64,000 nucleotides of DNA, taken from contig NZ_CAJSLV010000046.1 in NCBI RefSeq assembly GCF_907177275.1, forward strand, positions 114,611 to 178,610, read 5' to 3'. The position numbers and the translations under genes are program-made. The notes under the pieces were generated by a model, which was not told where the DNA came from, searched no databases, and worked only from the letters and a program-made list of their open reading frames with translations. This document shows positions 7,276-14,961 of the stretch, piece by piece; positions within the stretch are counted from its first letter, which is position 1, and each line of letters begins with the position of its first letter. This DNA is from Actinacidiphila cocklensis (GTDB lineage Bacteria > Actinomycetota > Actinomycetes > Streptomycetales > Streptomycetaceae).

Positions 7276-8648
7276 TGGGGCTGCTGGAGCGGATCAACGC
7301 GCAGCGGGCACCGGCGCGGCCGCGGAACCTGAGCCTCGACGAGTACGCCCAGTTCTTCACCTTCGGCGGGAACCAGTACCCGCTGCTGCAGACGACGTAC
7401 TCGACGATCGACCAGGAGCGGATCGCGTGGTCCGCGGACTGGGCGGCGAAGTCCAGCGGCCCGGTGTTCTCGCTGGTCCTCGCCCGCATGCAGGTCTTCT
7501 CCCAGGTCCGCTTCCAGTGGACCCGCTTCACCGGGTCGCAGCCCGGCGACCTGTTCGGCACGTCGGACCTGGCGGTGCTGGAACGGCCGTGGCCGGGCGG
7601 GACGACCGCCGATCTCCTGGCGCGCATGGAGTGGGACGCCTCGGCGTCCGGGAACGCCTACATCCGCCGCAAGGGCTCGACCCTGCACCGACTGAACCCG
7701 GCATGGGTGATCATCGTGCTGGGCTCGCAGGAGAACGCCCCGGACCCAGGAGCCGCGGCCGACACGACGGTCGCCGGGTACCTGTACGTGCCGCCCGGCG
7801 CGAAGCCGCAGTTCTTCCTCCCGTCGCAGGTCTGCCACTACGCGCCGCTGCCCGACCCCGATCGGCACTTCCTGGGGATGAGCTGGATCACCCCGGTCCT
7901 GAGGGACCTGCAGGGCGACCAGATGGCCACCGAGCACAAGTACAAGTTCTTCGAGAACGGGGCCACACCGAACCTGGCGATCCGGTTCGAGCCGACCGTG
8001 CCGATCGAGCACGTCAAGGCGTTCATGGAGCTGGTCGAGGAAGAGCACCGCGGCGCCGCGAACGCCTTCAAGACGATGTACCTGGGCGGCGGCGGCAGTC
8101 CGGTGCCGGTCGGCAACACCTTCAAGGACATGGACTACGCCGTGATCCAGGGCCGGGCGGAATCCCGTCTCGCTTCCGCGGCCGGCGTCCCGCCCAGCTG
8201 GGTGGCGTTCTTCGAGGGGGTGCAGGGCTCGACGCTGAACGCCGGGAACTACAACTCGGCCCGGCGTCGGTTCTCCGACGGCACGATGGCGCACCTGTGG
8301 GGCAACGCGGCCTCGTCGCTGCAGCAGATCCTCACCGCGCCAGCGGGCGCGAGCCTCTGGTACGACGCCCGGATCCCGTTCATGCGCGAGGACGCCGGCG
8401 ACCTGGCCTCGGTCCAGTCGCAGGAGGCGGCCACGATCGCGGCGCTGATCCGGGACGGCTTCATCCCCGAGACGGTGGTCGCCGCGGTGCGCAACAACGA
8501 CTGGAGCCTGCTCAAGCACTCCGGTCTGACCTCGGTCCAGCTGGTGCCGCCGTCCAGCGGCCAGGAACCGGTGCCCGGCTTCTCGCCCGGTACGGACCCC
8601 GGGCCGGTACCGGCCCCTGCCAACGGGAAGGAAGTGGCGCGCAGATGA
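7275..8648 (+). CDS. portal protein, HK97 family
   Basis: A 457-residue protein forming the dodecameric ring at the capsid vertex through which DNA passes. ATG 7275 overlaps the previous stop, and LDEYAQFFTFGGNQYP follows. Typical HK97-portal features are FGTSDLAVLERPWPGGTT, the GNAYIRR segment, GMSWITPVLRDLQGDQMAT (clip/stem region), FFENGATPNLAIRF and, near the C-terminus, IPFMREDAGDLASVQSQEAA. The C-terminal 40 residues are proline- and glycine-rich. The stop overlaps the start of the protease-capsid gene (ATGA). Confidence 0.92.
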   Translation: MGLLERINAQRAPARPRNLSLDEYAQFFTFGGNQYPLLQTTYSTIDQERIAWSADWAAKSSGPVFSLVLARMQVFSQVRFQWTRFTGSQPGDLFGTSDLAVLERPWPGGTTADLLARMEWDASASGNAYIRRKGSTLHRLNPAWVIIVLGSQENAPDPGAAADTTVAGYLYVPPGAKPQFFLPSQVCHYAPLPDPDRHFLGMSWITPVLRDLQGDQMATEHKYKFFENGATPNLAIRFEPTVPIEHVKAFMELVEEEHRGAANAFKTMYLGGGGSPVPVGNTFKDMDYAVIQGRAESRLASAAGVPPSWVAFFEGVQGSTLNAGNYNSARRRFSDGTMAHLWGNAASSLQQILTAPAGASLWYDARIPFMREDAGDLASVQSQEAATIAALIRDGFIPETVVAAVRNNDWSLLKHSGLTSVQLVPPSSGQEPVPGFSPGTDPGPVPAPANGKEVARR

Positions 8649-10822
8649 CGCGCAAGCGCAAGCGCGGCGAGGGAGACGGCTGGTACCGGATCGCCAACGC
8701 CGCCGCCGGGGACGGCCCGGTGCAGATCCTGATCTACGACGAGATCGGCATGTGGGGCGTGACCGCCTCCGACTTCATCCGCGACCTGTCCGCCGCCGGG
8801 GAGCGCGCCGTCGAGGTGCACATCAACTCCGGCGGCGGAGACGTCTTCGAGGCGTATGCCATCTACAACGCCCTCGTCGCCCGCCCCGGGGTGACGACGG
8901 TCGTCGACTCCCTGGCGGCCTCGGCCGCATCGGTCATCGCGATGGCGGGCGAGCAGCGGCTGATGGCCCGCACCTCCCAGATGATGATCCACGACGCATC
9001 GGCCTACTCCGGTGGCAACGCCGAGGAGATGCAGCAGATGGTCGAGCGGCTGCAGACCGTCTCCGGTCAGATCGCGGGCATCTACGCCGACACCGCCGGC
9101 GGCCAAGCGGACTACTGGCGCGACCTGATGCGCGCCGAGACCTGGTTCACCCCGGAACAGGCCCTGGAAGCAGGGCTGATCACCGGGGTCCTCAGCAGCA
9201 CCCGCGAGCAGGCACCGGCCGCCGCGGTATCCCCGGGACCCGGGATCCAGGCGGCCGCCACGGCCGCACCCGACGCAGCAACCACCGCGGGTGCGCCCGC
9301 AACCGATGGAGAGGAACCGAACATGCCTCAGGACGAGGGCGCGCTGACCATCGAGGCCCGCCGTAGCCGCATCAGCGACATCGCCGGGCGGCTCCAGGAG
9401 ATCGCCGGGCAGTTCCCGGCGGCCGTGCTGCCCACCGACCGGCAGGCCGAGTGGGACCAGCTCGTCGCCGAGCGGCGCGACCACCAGGCCGCGCTGGACG
9501 CCGTCGACGCCCGCAACGCGGTGCTCGCCGACATGCACGCCGGCCGACCCCAGACCCACGAGGCGCCGCAGGGCGGAGCCCCGGCCGCCGCCCAGCCGCA
9601 GCGGCCCGGGGCGCCCGCCGTGCACATCAGCCGCGACATCTACGACATCGCCGCGATCCGGCAGCAGGCCCGCAGCGCCGAGGAACTGCCCGCGCTGTAC
9701 CGGGACAACGCCCTGCGGGCGATCGAGGCGGCCCGCTTCCCCGGCTCGAACCGGGAGGACGCGCAGACCAACGTCGAGCGGCTGCTGAACACCGTGCCCG
9801 ACGACAAGCACGGCGAGCTGGCCCGCCGGATCCTCGCCACCGGCTCCCCGGGCTACAAGCGGGTGTTCGGCAACGCGCTGGCCGCGGGCAACCCCGGCGC
9901 GCTGGGCAACCACGACGGGCAGATCCTCGCGCTGGGCGCGACCGGCGCGGGCGGCGAGTACGCGGTGCCGTTCGAGCTGGACCCGACGGTGCTGCTCACC
10001 TCGAATGGGTCGGTCAACCCGCTGCGGCAGATCGCCCGGGTGCAGCCGATCGTCGGCAAGGAGTACGACCTCGTCACCACCGCCGGTGTGACCGTCTCCC
10101 GTGTCGCGGCGAACACCCCGGCCACGGACGGCTCCCCGACCCTGGGCCAGCCGACGATCAAGGCCGAGCGGGTGCAGGGCTTCATCCCGTTCAACATCGA
10201 GATCGAGGGCGACTGGACGGGCCTGCAGGCCTCCATGATGGAACTGCTGCGGGACGCCAAGGACATCGAGGAGGCCACCGCCTTCACCCTGGGCACCGGC
10301 ACCTCGCCGGACGCCGGCGGCGTGGTCACCACGCTGAACGTCTCCAGCAAGGTCGACGGAGCGACGGGGGCGATCCTGTCGATCACCGACCCGACGAACC
10401 TGGAGAACGCGCTGCCGCCCAGGTTCCGCAGCAACGCCTCCTACATGGGCTCGAAGACCATCTTCAACGCGTACAGGCAGCTGCTGCTCGCGCAGGCCGG
10501 TGCCGCGGGCGACCCGTGGAACCGCCCCTCGCAGGGACAGCCGGCCGAGTTCTTCGGCTACCCGGCGCACGAGGCCTCCGACATGGCCTCGACCGTCGCA
10601 GCGGGCAACAAGGTCCTGATGCTGGGCGACTTCAAGCGGGGCTTCATCATCGTCGACAAGGTCGGCATGAACATGGAGCTGGTCCCGCACCTGGTACAGC
10701 AGGCCACCGCCGGCACCGGAGTCGGCATGCCGACCGGCCAGCGCGGCTACTACGCCTGGTGGAGGAACAACTCCCGCGTCATCATCGACAACGCCTTCCG
10801 CCTGCTGACCATCCACGCCTGA
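8645..10822 (+). CDS. ClpP-like prohead protease fused to major capsid protein
   Basis: One uninterrupted 725-residue frame. Residues about 20-195 are a ClpP-type head maturation protease: VHINSGGGDVFEAYAIYNAL, nucleophile Ser93 in LAASAASVIAMAG by alignment to ClpP, and His116 in MMIHDASAY. An Ala/Thr/Pro linker (about 200-226) leads into a helical scaffold-like delta region (about 227-330), then the HK97-fold capsid (GGEYAVPFELDPTVL, then VGKEYDLVTTAGVTVSR, PFNIEIEGDW, GYYAWWRNNSRVI). In most siphophages protease and capsid are separate genes. An internal ATG at 9323 with a strong Shine-Dalgarno suggests capsid protein is also made alone. Confidence 0.9.
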   Translation: MTRKRKRGEGDGWYRIANAAAGDGPVQILIYDEIGMWGVTASDFIRDLSAAGERAVEVHINSGGGDVFEAYAIYNALVARPGVTTVVDSLAASAASVIAMAGEQRLMARTSQMMIHDASAYSGGNAEEMQQMVERLQTVSGQIAGIYADTAGGQADYWRDLMRAETWFTPEQALEAGLITGVLSSTREQAPAAAVSPGPGIQAAATAAPDAATTAGAPATDGEEPNMPQDEGALTIEARRSRISDIAGRLQEIAGQFPAAVLPTDRQAEWDQLVAERRDHQAALDAVDARNAVLADMHAGRPQTHEAPQGGAPAAAQPQRPGAPAVHISRDIYDIAAIRQQARSAEELPALYRDNALRAIEAARFPGSNREDAQTNVERLLNTVPDDKHGELARRILATGSPGYKRVFGNALAAGNPGALGNHDGQILALGATGAGGEYAVPFELDPTVLLTSNGSVNPLRQIARVQPIVGKEYDLVTTAGVTVSRVAANTPATDGSPTLGQPTIKAERVQGFIPFNIEIEGDWTGLQASMMELLRDAKDIEEATAFTLGTGTSPDAGGVVTTLNVSSKVDGATGAILSITDPTNLENALPPRFRSNASYMGSKTIFNAYRQLLLAQAGAAGDPWNRPSQGQPAEFFGYPAHEASDMASTVAAGNKVLMLGDFKRGFIIVDKVGMNMELVPHLVQQATAGTGVGMPTGQRGYYAWWRNNSRVIIDNAFRLLTIHA
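9323..10822 (+). CDS. major capsid protein, nested in-frame start
   Basis: ATG 9323 (codon 227 of the fusion) is preceded by GGAGAGG at 9308-9314, an 8-nt spacing that is near ideal and better than most starts in this cluster. Translation from here gives 499 residues: scaffold-like delta domain plus HK97 capsid fold, the usual size of a stand-alone capsid precursor. The same reading frame continues upstream into the protease with no stop. A nested product would supply the bulk coat protein, with the fusion as a minor, self-cleaving species. This is inferred from the ribosome-binding site. Confidence 0.65.
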   Translation: MPQDEGALTIEARRSRISDIAGRLQEIAGQFPAAVLPTDRQAEWDQLVAERRDHQAALDAVDARNAVLADMHAGRPQTHEAPQGGAPAAAQPQRPGAPAVHISRDIYDIAAIRQQARSAEELPALYRDNALRAIEAARFPGSNREDAQTNVERLLNTVPDDKHGELARRILATGSPGYKRVFGNALAAGNPGALGNHDGQILALGATGAGGEYAVPFELDPTVLLTSNGSVNPLRQIARVQPIVGKEYDLVTTAGVTVSRVAANTPATDGSPTLGQPTIKAERVQGFIPFNIEIEGDWTGLQASMMELLRDAKDIEEATAFTLGTGTSPDAGGVVTTLNVSSKVDGATGAILSITDPTNLENALPPRFRSNASYMGSKTIFNAYRQLLLAQAGAAGDPWNRPSQGQPAEFFGYPAHEASDMASTVAAGNKVLMLGDFKRGFIIVDKVGMNMELVPHLVQQATAGTGVGMPTGQRGYYAWWRNNSRVIIDNAFRLLTIHA

Positions 10823-10859
10823 CCGCTCCCGCGGCCGGACCCAAGGACCGAGGTAGGCA

Positions 10860-11225
10860 ATGAGTGAAGGAACGATCTTCGTAGCGACGGACAGCATCCA
10901 CGGCGAGTTCGAGGGCCGCCCGCTGTACCTCCACCAGGGCGTAACGACCGCGAGAGACGGGCACCCCGTGCTCGCGGCGTTCCCCGGCCACTTCGTGCCG
11001 CTGCGGCCGACGTTCGAGGTGGAAGACGAGCCGGAAAAGGAGGCGGAGACGACCACCCCGGCGGACACCACCCCGCAGGCGTCTGCTCGGGCCGACCCGG
11101 CGGCCGCGCCGGCGCCGAAGGACGTCCGCGCCTGGGCGGCCGAGCAGGGCATCGACGCGCCGGCGCGGGGCAAGCTGCCCGACGCCCTCGTCGAGCAGTA
11201 CCAGGCGGCCCAGCAGGGGGCGTGA
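10860..11225 (+). CDS. head-region protein with Lsr2-like C-terminal domain
   Basis: A 121-residue protein in three parts: a beta-rich N-terminus (residues 1-55), an acidic and threonine/alanine-rich linker (about 56-85), and a C-terminal helical unit VRAWAAEQGIDAPARGKLPD that resembles the Lsr2 AT-hook-like DNA-binding domain (W-A-x-x-x-G-x-x-x-x-x-R-G-x-x-P). It lies directly after the capsid gene and is followed 2 bp later by the head-tail connector. A structural or DNA-contacting head role is inferred. Confidence 0.6.
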   Translation: MSEGTIFVATDSIHGEFEGRPLYLHQGVTTARDGHPVLAAFPGHFVPLRPTFEVEDEPEKEAETTTPADTTPQASARADPAAAPAPKDVRAWAAEQGIDAPARGKLPDALVEQYQAAQQGA

Positions 11226-11226
11226 C

Positions 11227-11778
11227 ATGCCGATCCTGACCCTGGACGAGGCCAAGCGGCAGCTGAAGATCCCGCTGGACGACACGTCCGACGACATGGA
11301 GATCCAGGCCTACTGCGACGGCATCACGGCGGTCATCGAGGACTACAAGCACGAGGCCATCGCCCAGCGCACGGTCACCGAGGACATCGAGCACACCACC
11401 CGGTTCGGCAGGCGGTTCCGCCTGTGGTCCGTGCCGGTCATCTCAATCACCTCGGTGACCGCAGTGGTCGGCGGGCAGACCTGGGACGTGGCGAACCTGC
11501 GGGTGAGCCCCAACAGCGGGCTGGTGCGCGTCCTGGCCGGGCCGCCGCTGCACTGCCTGGCCGAGGCCGTGTACGAGGCCGGGTACGAGACCATCCCGGA
11601 GCACTACAAACGAGGGGCGGCCGTGGTGCTGCAGCACAACTGGGAGACCCGGCGCGGCGTCGGCGGAAAGCGGGCCGGCGTCATCGGCGCGGAGGAGACC
11701 TACGACCCCCGCTGGTCGTACAGCATCCCCCGCAAGGCGTTGGAGTGGCTGGGCGCCCCGAGGCCGGTGAGCGGCTGA
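11227..11778 (+). CDS. head-tail connector protein, gp6-like
   Basis: A 183-residue protein. The opening LTLDEAKRQLKIPLDDTSDD followed by helical DMEIQAYCDGITAVIEDY is the standard start of the gp6/gp15-type adaptor that docks on the portal ring. A beta hairpin region (FRLWSVPVISITSV) and a C-terminal helix bundle (KRGAAVVLQHNWETR) follow. The stop overlaps the next start (TGATG). Position after capsid and before the tail genes agrees. Confidence 0.82.
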   Translation: MPILTLDEAKRQLKIPLDDTSDDMEIQAYCDGITAVIEDYKHEAIAQRTVTEDIEHTTRFGRRFRLWSVPVISITSVTAVVGGQTWDVANLRVSPNSGLVRVLAGPPLHCLAEAVYEAGYETIPEHYKRGAAVVLQHNWETRRGVGGKRAGVIGAEETYDPRWSYSIPRKALEWLGAPRPVSG

Positions 11779-12242
11779 TGGCGTGGATGTCGACAGTCCC
11801 TGACGCCCTGGACGCCCTCGTGGCGGCTTTCCGGGCGGCCCCGGGCCTGTCCGGTGTGAAGGTCTTCGACGGGCCGGTGGTGACCGCCTCCGGGCAGATG
11901 GAGGCGGTCACGGTCGGAGACGTCGGCGACCAGGAAGACCCGACCGCAGTCGAAGGGCAGAACACCCGCGAGGGCCTGGCGGCGACTCCGGATCGGGAGC
12001 AGTACGCGATCCGCTGCGCCGTCCTCGTCCTCAACGGCTCGGGCGACGCTTCCGCCGCCCGCCGCCGCGCGTACCAACTGCTTGGGGAGGTCGGTGGCGT
12101 ACTCGCTGCCGACCAGCGCTTGGGGGGCACGGTGATGATTGCGCAGCTCGGATCATCCACCCTGGCCCAGGACCAGGACGAGAACGGCGCCCTGGCAACG
12201 ATCGCCTTCACCGTCGAGGTGGACGCCTTCACTCGCCGCTAG
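11778..12242 (+). CDS. tail terminator / minor head-tail joining protein
   Basis: A 154-residue protein, ATG 11778 overlapping the connector stop. It starts with a helix (VPDALDALVAAFRAAPGL) followed by alternating beta strands, including VFDGPVV and EAVTVGD, and ends with a strand pair (LATIAFTVEVDAF). This is the usual fold order of tail terminator proteins that cap the tail tube. The assignment is by position and secondary-structure pattern. Its 3' end overlaps by 14 bp the convergent minus-strand gene. Confidence 0.6.
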   Translation: MAWMSTVPDALDALVAAFRAAPGLSGVKVFDGPVVTASGQMEAVTVGDVGDQEDPTAVEGQNTREGLAATPDREQYAIRCAVLVLNGSGDASAARRRAYQLLGEVGGVLAADQRLGGTVMIAQLGSSTLAQDQDENGALATIAFTVEVDAFTRR

Positions 12243-12723
12243 CGCCAGGCTGCGTCGCCAGGACGCTTTTGCACTTCGGGCAGGTGCCGCCCCGCTCGGC
12301 CCGCTGGGTCAGGGACCCGGCGACGCCCACCGCGGCGATGAACGCCGCCAGGGCGGCCACAACGCCCACGCCGACCGGGTGGATCGCGGCCGGCCACGAC
12401 GCCAGCCGGCGCAGGCCGTCGCCCACGTCGACCGAGGTGAAGCACGAGACAACCGACACGGCCACAGCAACCAGTTGCAGCAGCGCGACGAACGTGACGA
12501 CCTTCCCCCACACGTTCCGTACAACGGGCTTCACGGGCTGATCGCAGTTCCGGCAGAAGTAGTCACCGTTACCGGCCGGCTGCTCCGGCGCCTCGGGCGC
12601 GGCGGTAGTCGGCCCGGCGGGGTCCGGCTGATCGCGCAACGCCTTGATGGCCAACATGCGCTCGGTGCCTTTCAGTTCCGGGTGTTCACGCTCGACCTGG
12701 TCTTTGGCGTCACGCAGGTTCAT
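12229..12723 (-). CDS. membrane protein with zinc ribbon, moron candidate
   Basis: A 164-residue protein on the opposite strand to the whole morphogenesis operon. The ATG (complement of 12721-12723) has GAGGGGG just upstream. An N-terminal charged segment is followed by a CRNC knuckle (about residue 57), two strong membrane spans (about 70-92 and 115-137), and a C-terminal CPKC knuckle; the two knuckles together look like one split zinc ribbon, as in many two-TM actinobacterial proteins. Lone antisense genes within phage late operons are typically expressed in the lysogen (morons), often for superinfection exclusion; that is inference here. Confidence 0.6.
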   Translation of the reverse strand: MNLRDAKDQVEREHPELKGTERMLAIKALRDQPDPAGPTTAAPEAPEQPAGNGDYFCRNCDQPVKPVVRNVWGKVVTFVALLQLVAVAVSVVSCFTSVDVGDGLRRLASWPAAIHPVGVGVVAALAAFIAAVGVAGSLTQRAERGGTCPKCKSVLATQPGASGE

Positions 12724-12799
12724 CTGTCCCCCTCGGTGTGCGGCGATCGGGCGATGGTCGCACCGCAGAAAGTCCACCACGCCACGAACAGGAGTTTTC

Positions 12800-13141
12800 A
12801 TGGCTGCCCTGAGTACCCACGTGGTCCCTTTGCAGGGGCTGCAGCTGGACGCGCAGCTTGCGGCTGCTACGTCCGGCGGTGACGACTGCCAGACCGGCCA
12901 GGGGGTCTTCCTGGTCGTGAAGAACGCCGACGCCTCCGCGCACACGGTGACCCTGGCGACGCCGCAGACGGTCGACGGGGACCTGACGGTCTCCGACCGG
13001 ACCGTGTCGGTGGCGGCCGGGAAGACCTCGATGATCCCGGTCACGGACCGGTACCGGAACCCGGGGACCGGCCGGGCCGCGATTACCTACGACGGTGTCA
13101 CCAGCGTGTCGGTGGCCGTGATCCGGGTGTCCGCGTCATGA
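12800..13141 (+). CDS. small beta-rich virion-region protein
   Basis: A 113-residue protein; ATG 12800 is preceded by CAGGAG. The sequence is nearly all beta strand with regular turns (GVFLVVKNADASAHTVTLAT, then DRTVSVAAGKTSMIPV), an immunoglobulin- or decoration-protein-like pattern. It lies between the tail terminator and the tail tube and overlaps the next gene by 4 bp (ATGA). It is probably a capsid decoration or tail-associated protein; no family is recognised with certainty. Confidence 0.5.
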   Translation: MAALSTHVVPLQGLQLDAQLAAATSGGDDCQTGQGVFLVVKNADASAHTVTLATPQTVDGDLTVSDRTVSVAAGKTSMIPVTDRYRNPGTGRAAITYDGVTSVSVAVIRVSAS

Positions 13142-13413
13142 GCACCGTGTGGATGCGGCACCCCGAGTTGCCGGTGACGCAGACGGTCCAGGTGGACGAG
13201 CGGCAAGTGCCTCACTACGCAGCGGCGGGTTGGGTGAAGACCGAGCCGCCTGTACCGGAGCCGCACCCTCTCGCCGCCCGCAGGGACGCCGCCTCGACGA
13301 CGCCGGCACCCGAGCCCGAGCAGCCTGCCGTAGAGGCCGCGGAGCCTGAGCCCACCCCCGAGCCCGACTCGTCGAAGAGGCGGCGCTCCACCTCGAAGGA
13401 GACGACGCCATGA
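13138..13413 (+). CDS. proline/glutamate-rich small protein
   Basis: A 91-residue protein overlapping both neighbours by 4 bp. The first 40 residues (VWMRHPELPVTQTVQVDERQ, then AAAGWVK) form a short beta module of a type common in actinophage head genes: it ends at a conserved GW. The rest is a low-complexity tail rich in Pro, Glu and Ala that ends in a basic KRRRSTSK patch. It is probably a small structural or assembly factor. Confidence 0.55.
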   Translation: MSTVWMRHPELPVTQTVQVDERQVPHYAAAGWVKTEPPVPEPHPLAARRDAASTTPAPEPEQPAVEAAEPEPTPEPDSSKRRRSTSKETTP

Positions 13414-13892
13414 GCGCCACCCCGATCAGCCAGTCCACCCGCTACTACCGCCAGGGCATCTCCAAGGTGCTGTGGGTGCCCTCGATCGCAACGCTGAGCG
13501 CACCGAGCCGGGCCGAGCTGAACGCGGGGATCGACCTGTCCCCGGAGATCAGTGCGTCCAGCGGCTGGGAGGTCACGGGCAACACCGAGGACACCAACGC
13601 CCTCGGCTCGCGCTTCACGGGCAAGGTGCCCAGCAACACCACCGCGGGCGACTCCAGCCTTACCTTCTTCGCCGACGCCACCAGCGTCGACGTCCGCACC
13701 GTCCTGCTCCGCGGCGATTTCGGCAACGTGGTGTGGATGGACGAGGGCGACGTCGTCAACTACCTGATGGACGTGTTTCCGGTGCAGGTCACGGGCGTGC
13801 CCAAGCAGCGCGACATCTCGGCGGTGGCGGGCATCATGGTCAACTTCGCGACGCTCCGCGAGCCTGCGGAGAACGTCTCCATCCCGGCCTGA
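13410..13892 (+). CDS. major tail tube protein
   Basis: A 160-residue protein with the short tail-tube fold of Streptomyces siphophages: N-terminal STRYYRQGISKVLWVPSI, a substrate-like SRFTGKVPSNTTAGDSSLTF hairpin and a C-terminal strand with VMVNFATL-type pattern (GIMVNFATLREPA). Tube proteins polymerise as hexameric rings around the tape measure. Gene order (after connectors, before chaperones and tape measure) supports this. Confidence 0.75.
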   Translation: MSATPISQSTRYYRQGISKVLWVPSIATLSAPSRAELNAGIDLSPEISASSGWEVTGNTEDTNALGSRFTGKVPSNTTAGDSSLTFFADATSVDVRTVLLRGDFGNVVWMDEGDVVNYLMDVFPVQVTGVPKQRDISAVAGIMVNFATLREPAENVSIPA

Positions 13893-13894
13893 CC

Positions 13895-14365
13895 GTGGAG
13901 CTCAAGCACGGCCGGGACCTGACGCGGATCTCCCGCGAGCTGCGGAAGATGGACGACCGCGAGTTGCTCAAGCGGTTCCGGCGGGAGCTGCGGGCCGCGG
14001 CCAAGCCGTTGGTCCCGGCCGTGCGGGCCTCGATCCGCCAGATCCCGTCGTCCCGCCCGTACACCGCGGCGGGTCTGCGGGGGCAGATGGCCCGCGCGAC
14101 CGGCCTGGAGGTCAAGACCACCGGCCGTCAGGCGGCCGTGATCATCCGTGTGGACGGCCGGAAGATGCCGGTCAAGGCCAAGGCGCTTCAGGCCTACATG
14201 GAGGGCACCAAGCCGAAGTGGCGGCACCCGGTCTTCGGCAACCGAAACGTCTACGTGCAGCAGCAGCCGCACCCGTACTTCTTCACCGTCATGCGCACCG
14301 GCGGCACCCGGGCACGTCTCGCCGTGAACCGGGTCATCGACCAGGTCAGCAAAGACATCACCTGA
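13895..14365 (+). CDS. HK97 gp10-like tail completion protein
   Basis: A 156-residue protein, GTG 13895, two bases after the tail tube stop. It begins with a helical basic segment (ISRELRKMDDRELLKRFRRE) and ends with KPKWRHPVFGNRNVYV and QQPHPYFFTVM, the conserved aromatic-rich end of the HK97 gp10 family. These proteins join head and tail. Unusually it follows the tail tube gene instead of preceding it. Confidence 0.75.
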   Translation: MELKHGRDLTRISRELRKMDDRELLKRFRRELRAAAKPLVPAVRASIRQIPSSRPYTAAGLRGQMARATGLEVKTTGRQAAVIIRVDGRKMPVKAKALQAYMEGTKPKWRHPVFGNRNVYVQQQPHPYFFTVMRTGGTRARLAVNRVIDQVSKDIT

Positions 14366-14379
14366 GAAAGCGAGCACCC

Positions 14380-14787
14380 ATGTTCCTGTCCCGTGACGCC
14401 ATCATCGCTGCGGTCGACGCCGTCACCGAGACGGTCTCCGTCCCCGAATGGGGCGGCGACATCGGCGTCAAGTCGATGACGGGCGCCGAACGCGACGAGT
14501 ACGAGATGGGCCTGCGCAAGAAGGGCCATCTCGACCTGCGCAACGCCCGCGCGAAGCTGCTGGTGCGCGTGCTCGTCAACGAGAACGGCACCCGGATCTT
14601 CGCCGACCAGGACGCCCTGGCTCTCGGTAAGCGCAACGCCGCGGTCCTGGAGCGCCTCTACGACGTCGCCGCGCGCCTGTCGGGCATGACCGACGAGGCC
14701 GCCGAGGACGCAGAGGGAAACTCCGAGGAGACGGAGGAGCCTGGCGACGGTTCACCTTCGCCCTCACCCGAGACCTCGGAGGCATGA
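14380..14787 (+). CDS. tail assembly chaperone G
   Basis: A 135-residue protein read without frameshifting. The N-terminal 110 residues are a compact alpha/beta domain (VPEWGGDIGVKSMTGAERDE, LLVRVLVNENGTRIF) of the type that opens siphophage G proteins. The C-terminal 25 residues are low complexity (EETEEPGDGSPSPSP) and are replaced when ribosomes slip at 14715-14721. G and the GT fusion bind the tape measure protein during tail assembly and are not in the finished virion. The stop overlaps an ATG at 14784 in the -1 frame. Confidence 0.85.
   Translation: MFLSRDAIIAAVDAVTETVSVPEWGGDIGVKSMTGAERDEYEMGLRKKGHLDLRNARAKLLVRVLVNENGTRIFADQDALALGKRNAAVLERLYDVAARLSGMTDEAAEDAEGNSEETEEPGDGSPSPSPETSEA
14715..14721 (+). 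promoter_or_regulatory. programmed -1 ribosomal slippery site GGGAAAC
   Basis: The heptamer reads G GGA AAC in the frame of the G gene, matching the X XXY YYZ rule and differing only in the last base from the lambda G/T site GGGAAAG. After slipping back one base, the new frame is open from 14721 to a TAG at 14904-14906 and encodes a typical T domain. Confidence 0.88.
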
Positions 14788-14906
14788 CCCGCGCGGAGAT
14801 GCTCGCCCGGATCAGCTCCGCGGAGCTGACCGAGTGGATGGCGCTGTACCGGATCGAAGACGAAGAGCGCCAGGCGGCCGAGCAGGACCCGGCTGACGCG
14901 CCGTAG
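14721..14906 (+). CDS. tail assembly chaperone T region (GT by -1 frameshift)
   Basis: The -1 frame after the slippery heptamer adds 61 residues: an arginine/glycine start, then WRRFTFALTRDLGGMTRAEM and LTEWMALYRIEDEER. This is the canonical T-domain pattern in GT fusions of siphophages (aromatic-rich strand, helix, then an E-W-x-x-Y/L-Y-R motif). The fusion, joining 14380-14721 with 14721-14906, would be about 175 residues. An ATG at 14784 could start a short independent product, but the open frame and conserved residues upstream of it argue for frameshifting. Confidence 0.85.
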   Translation, partial: LRGDGGAWRRFTFALTRDLGGMTRAEMLARISSAELTEWMALYRIEDEERQAAEQDPADAP

Positions 14907-14961
14907 CGCCCCGCCCCCTTCCTGAGCTGCGGCTCAGCTTCATTGAGAGGGGGCGGGTGTC

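Noticed and set aside
8249..11173. A 974-codon minus-strand frame opposite the capsid gene
   Set aside because: Shadow of the protease-capsid frame; not coding by composition.
13138..13413. Proline/glutamate-rich gene as part of a fusion with the tail tube gene
   Set aside because: The frames differ and each has its own start with a 4-bp overlap, so they are separate genes.
14784..14906. Independent 40-residue gene starting at ATG 14784
   Set aside because: Conserved T-domain residues lie upstream of this ATG in the same frame and a slippery heptamer precedes it, so -1 frameshifting explains it better.
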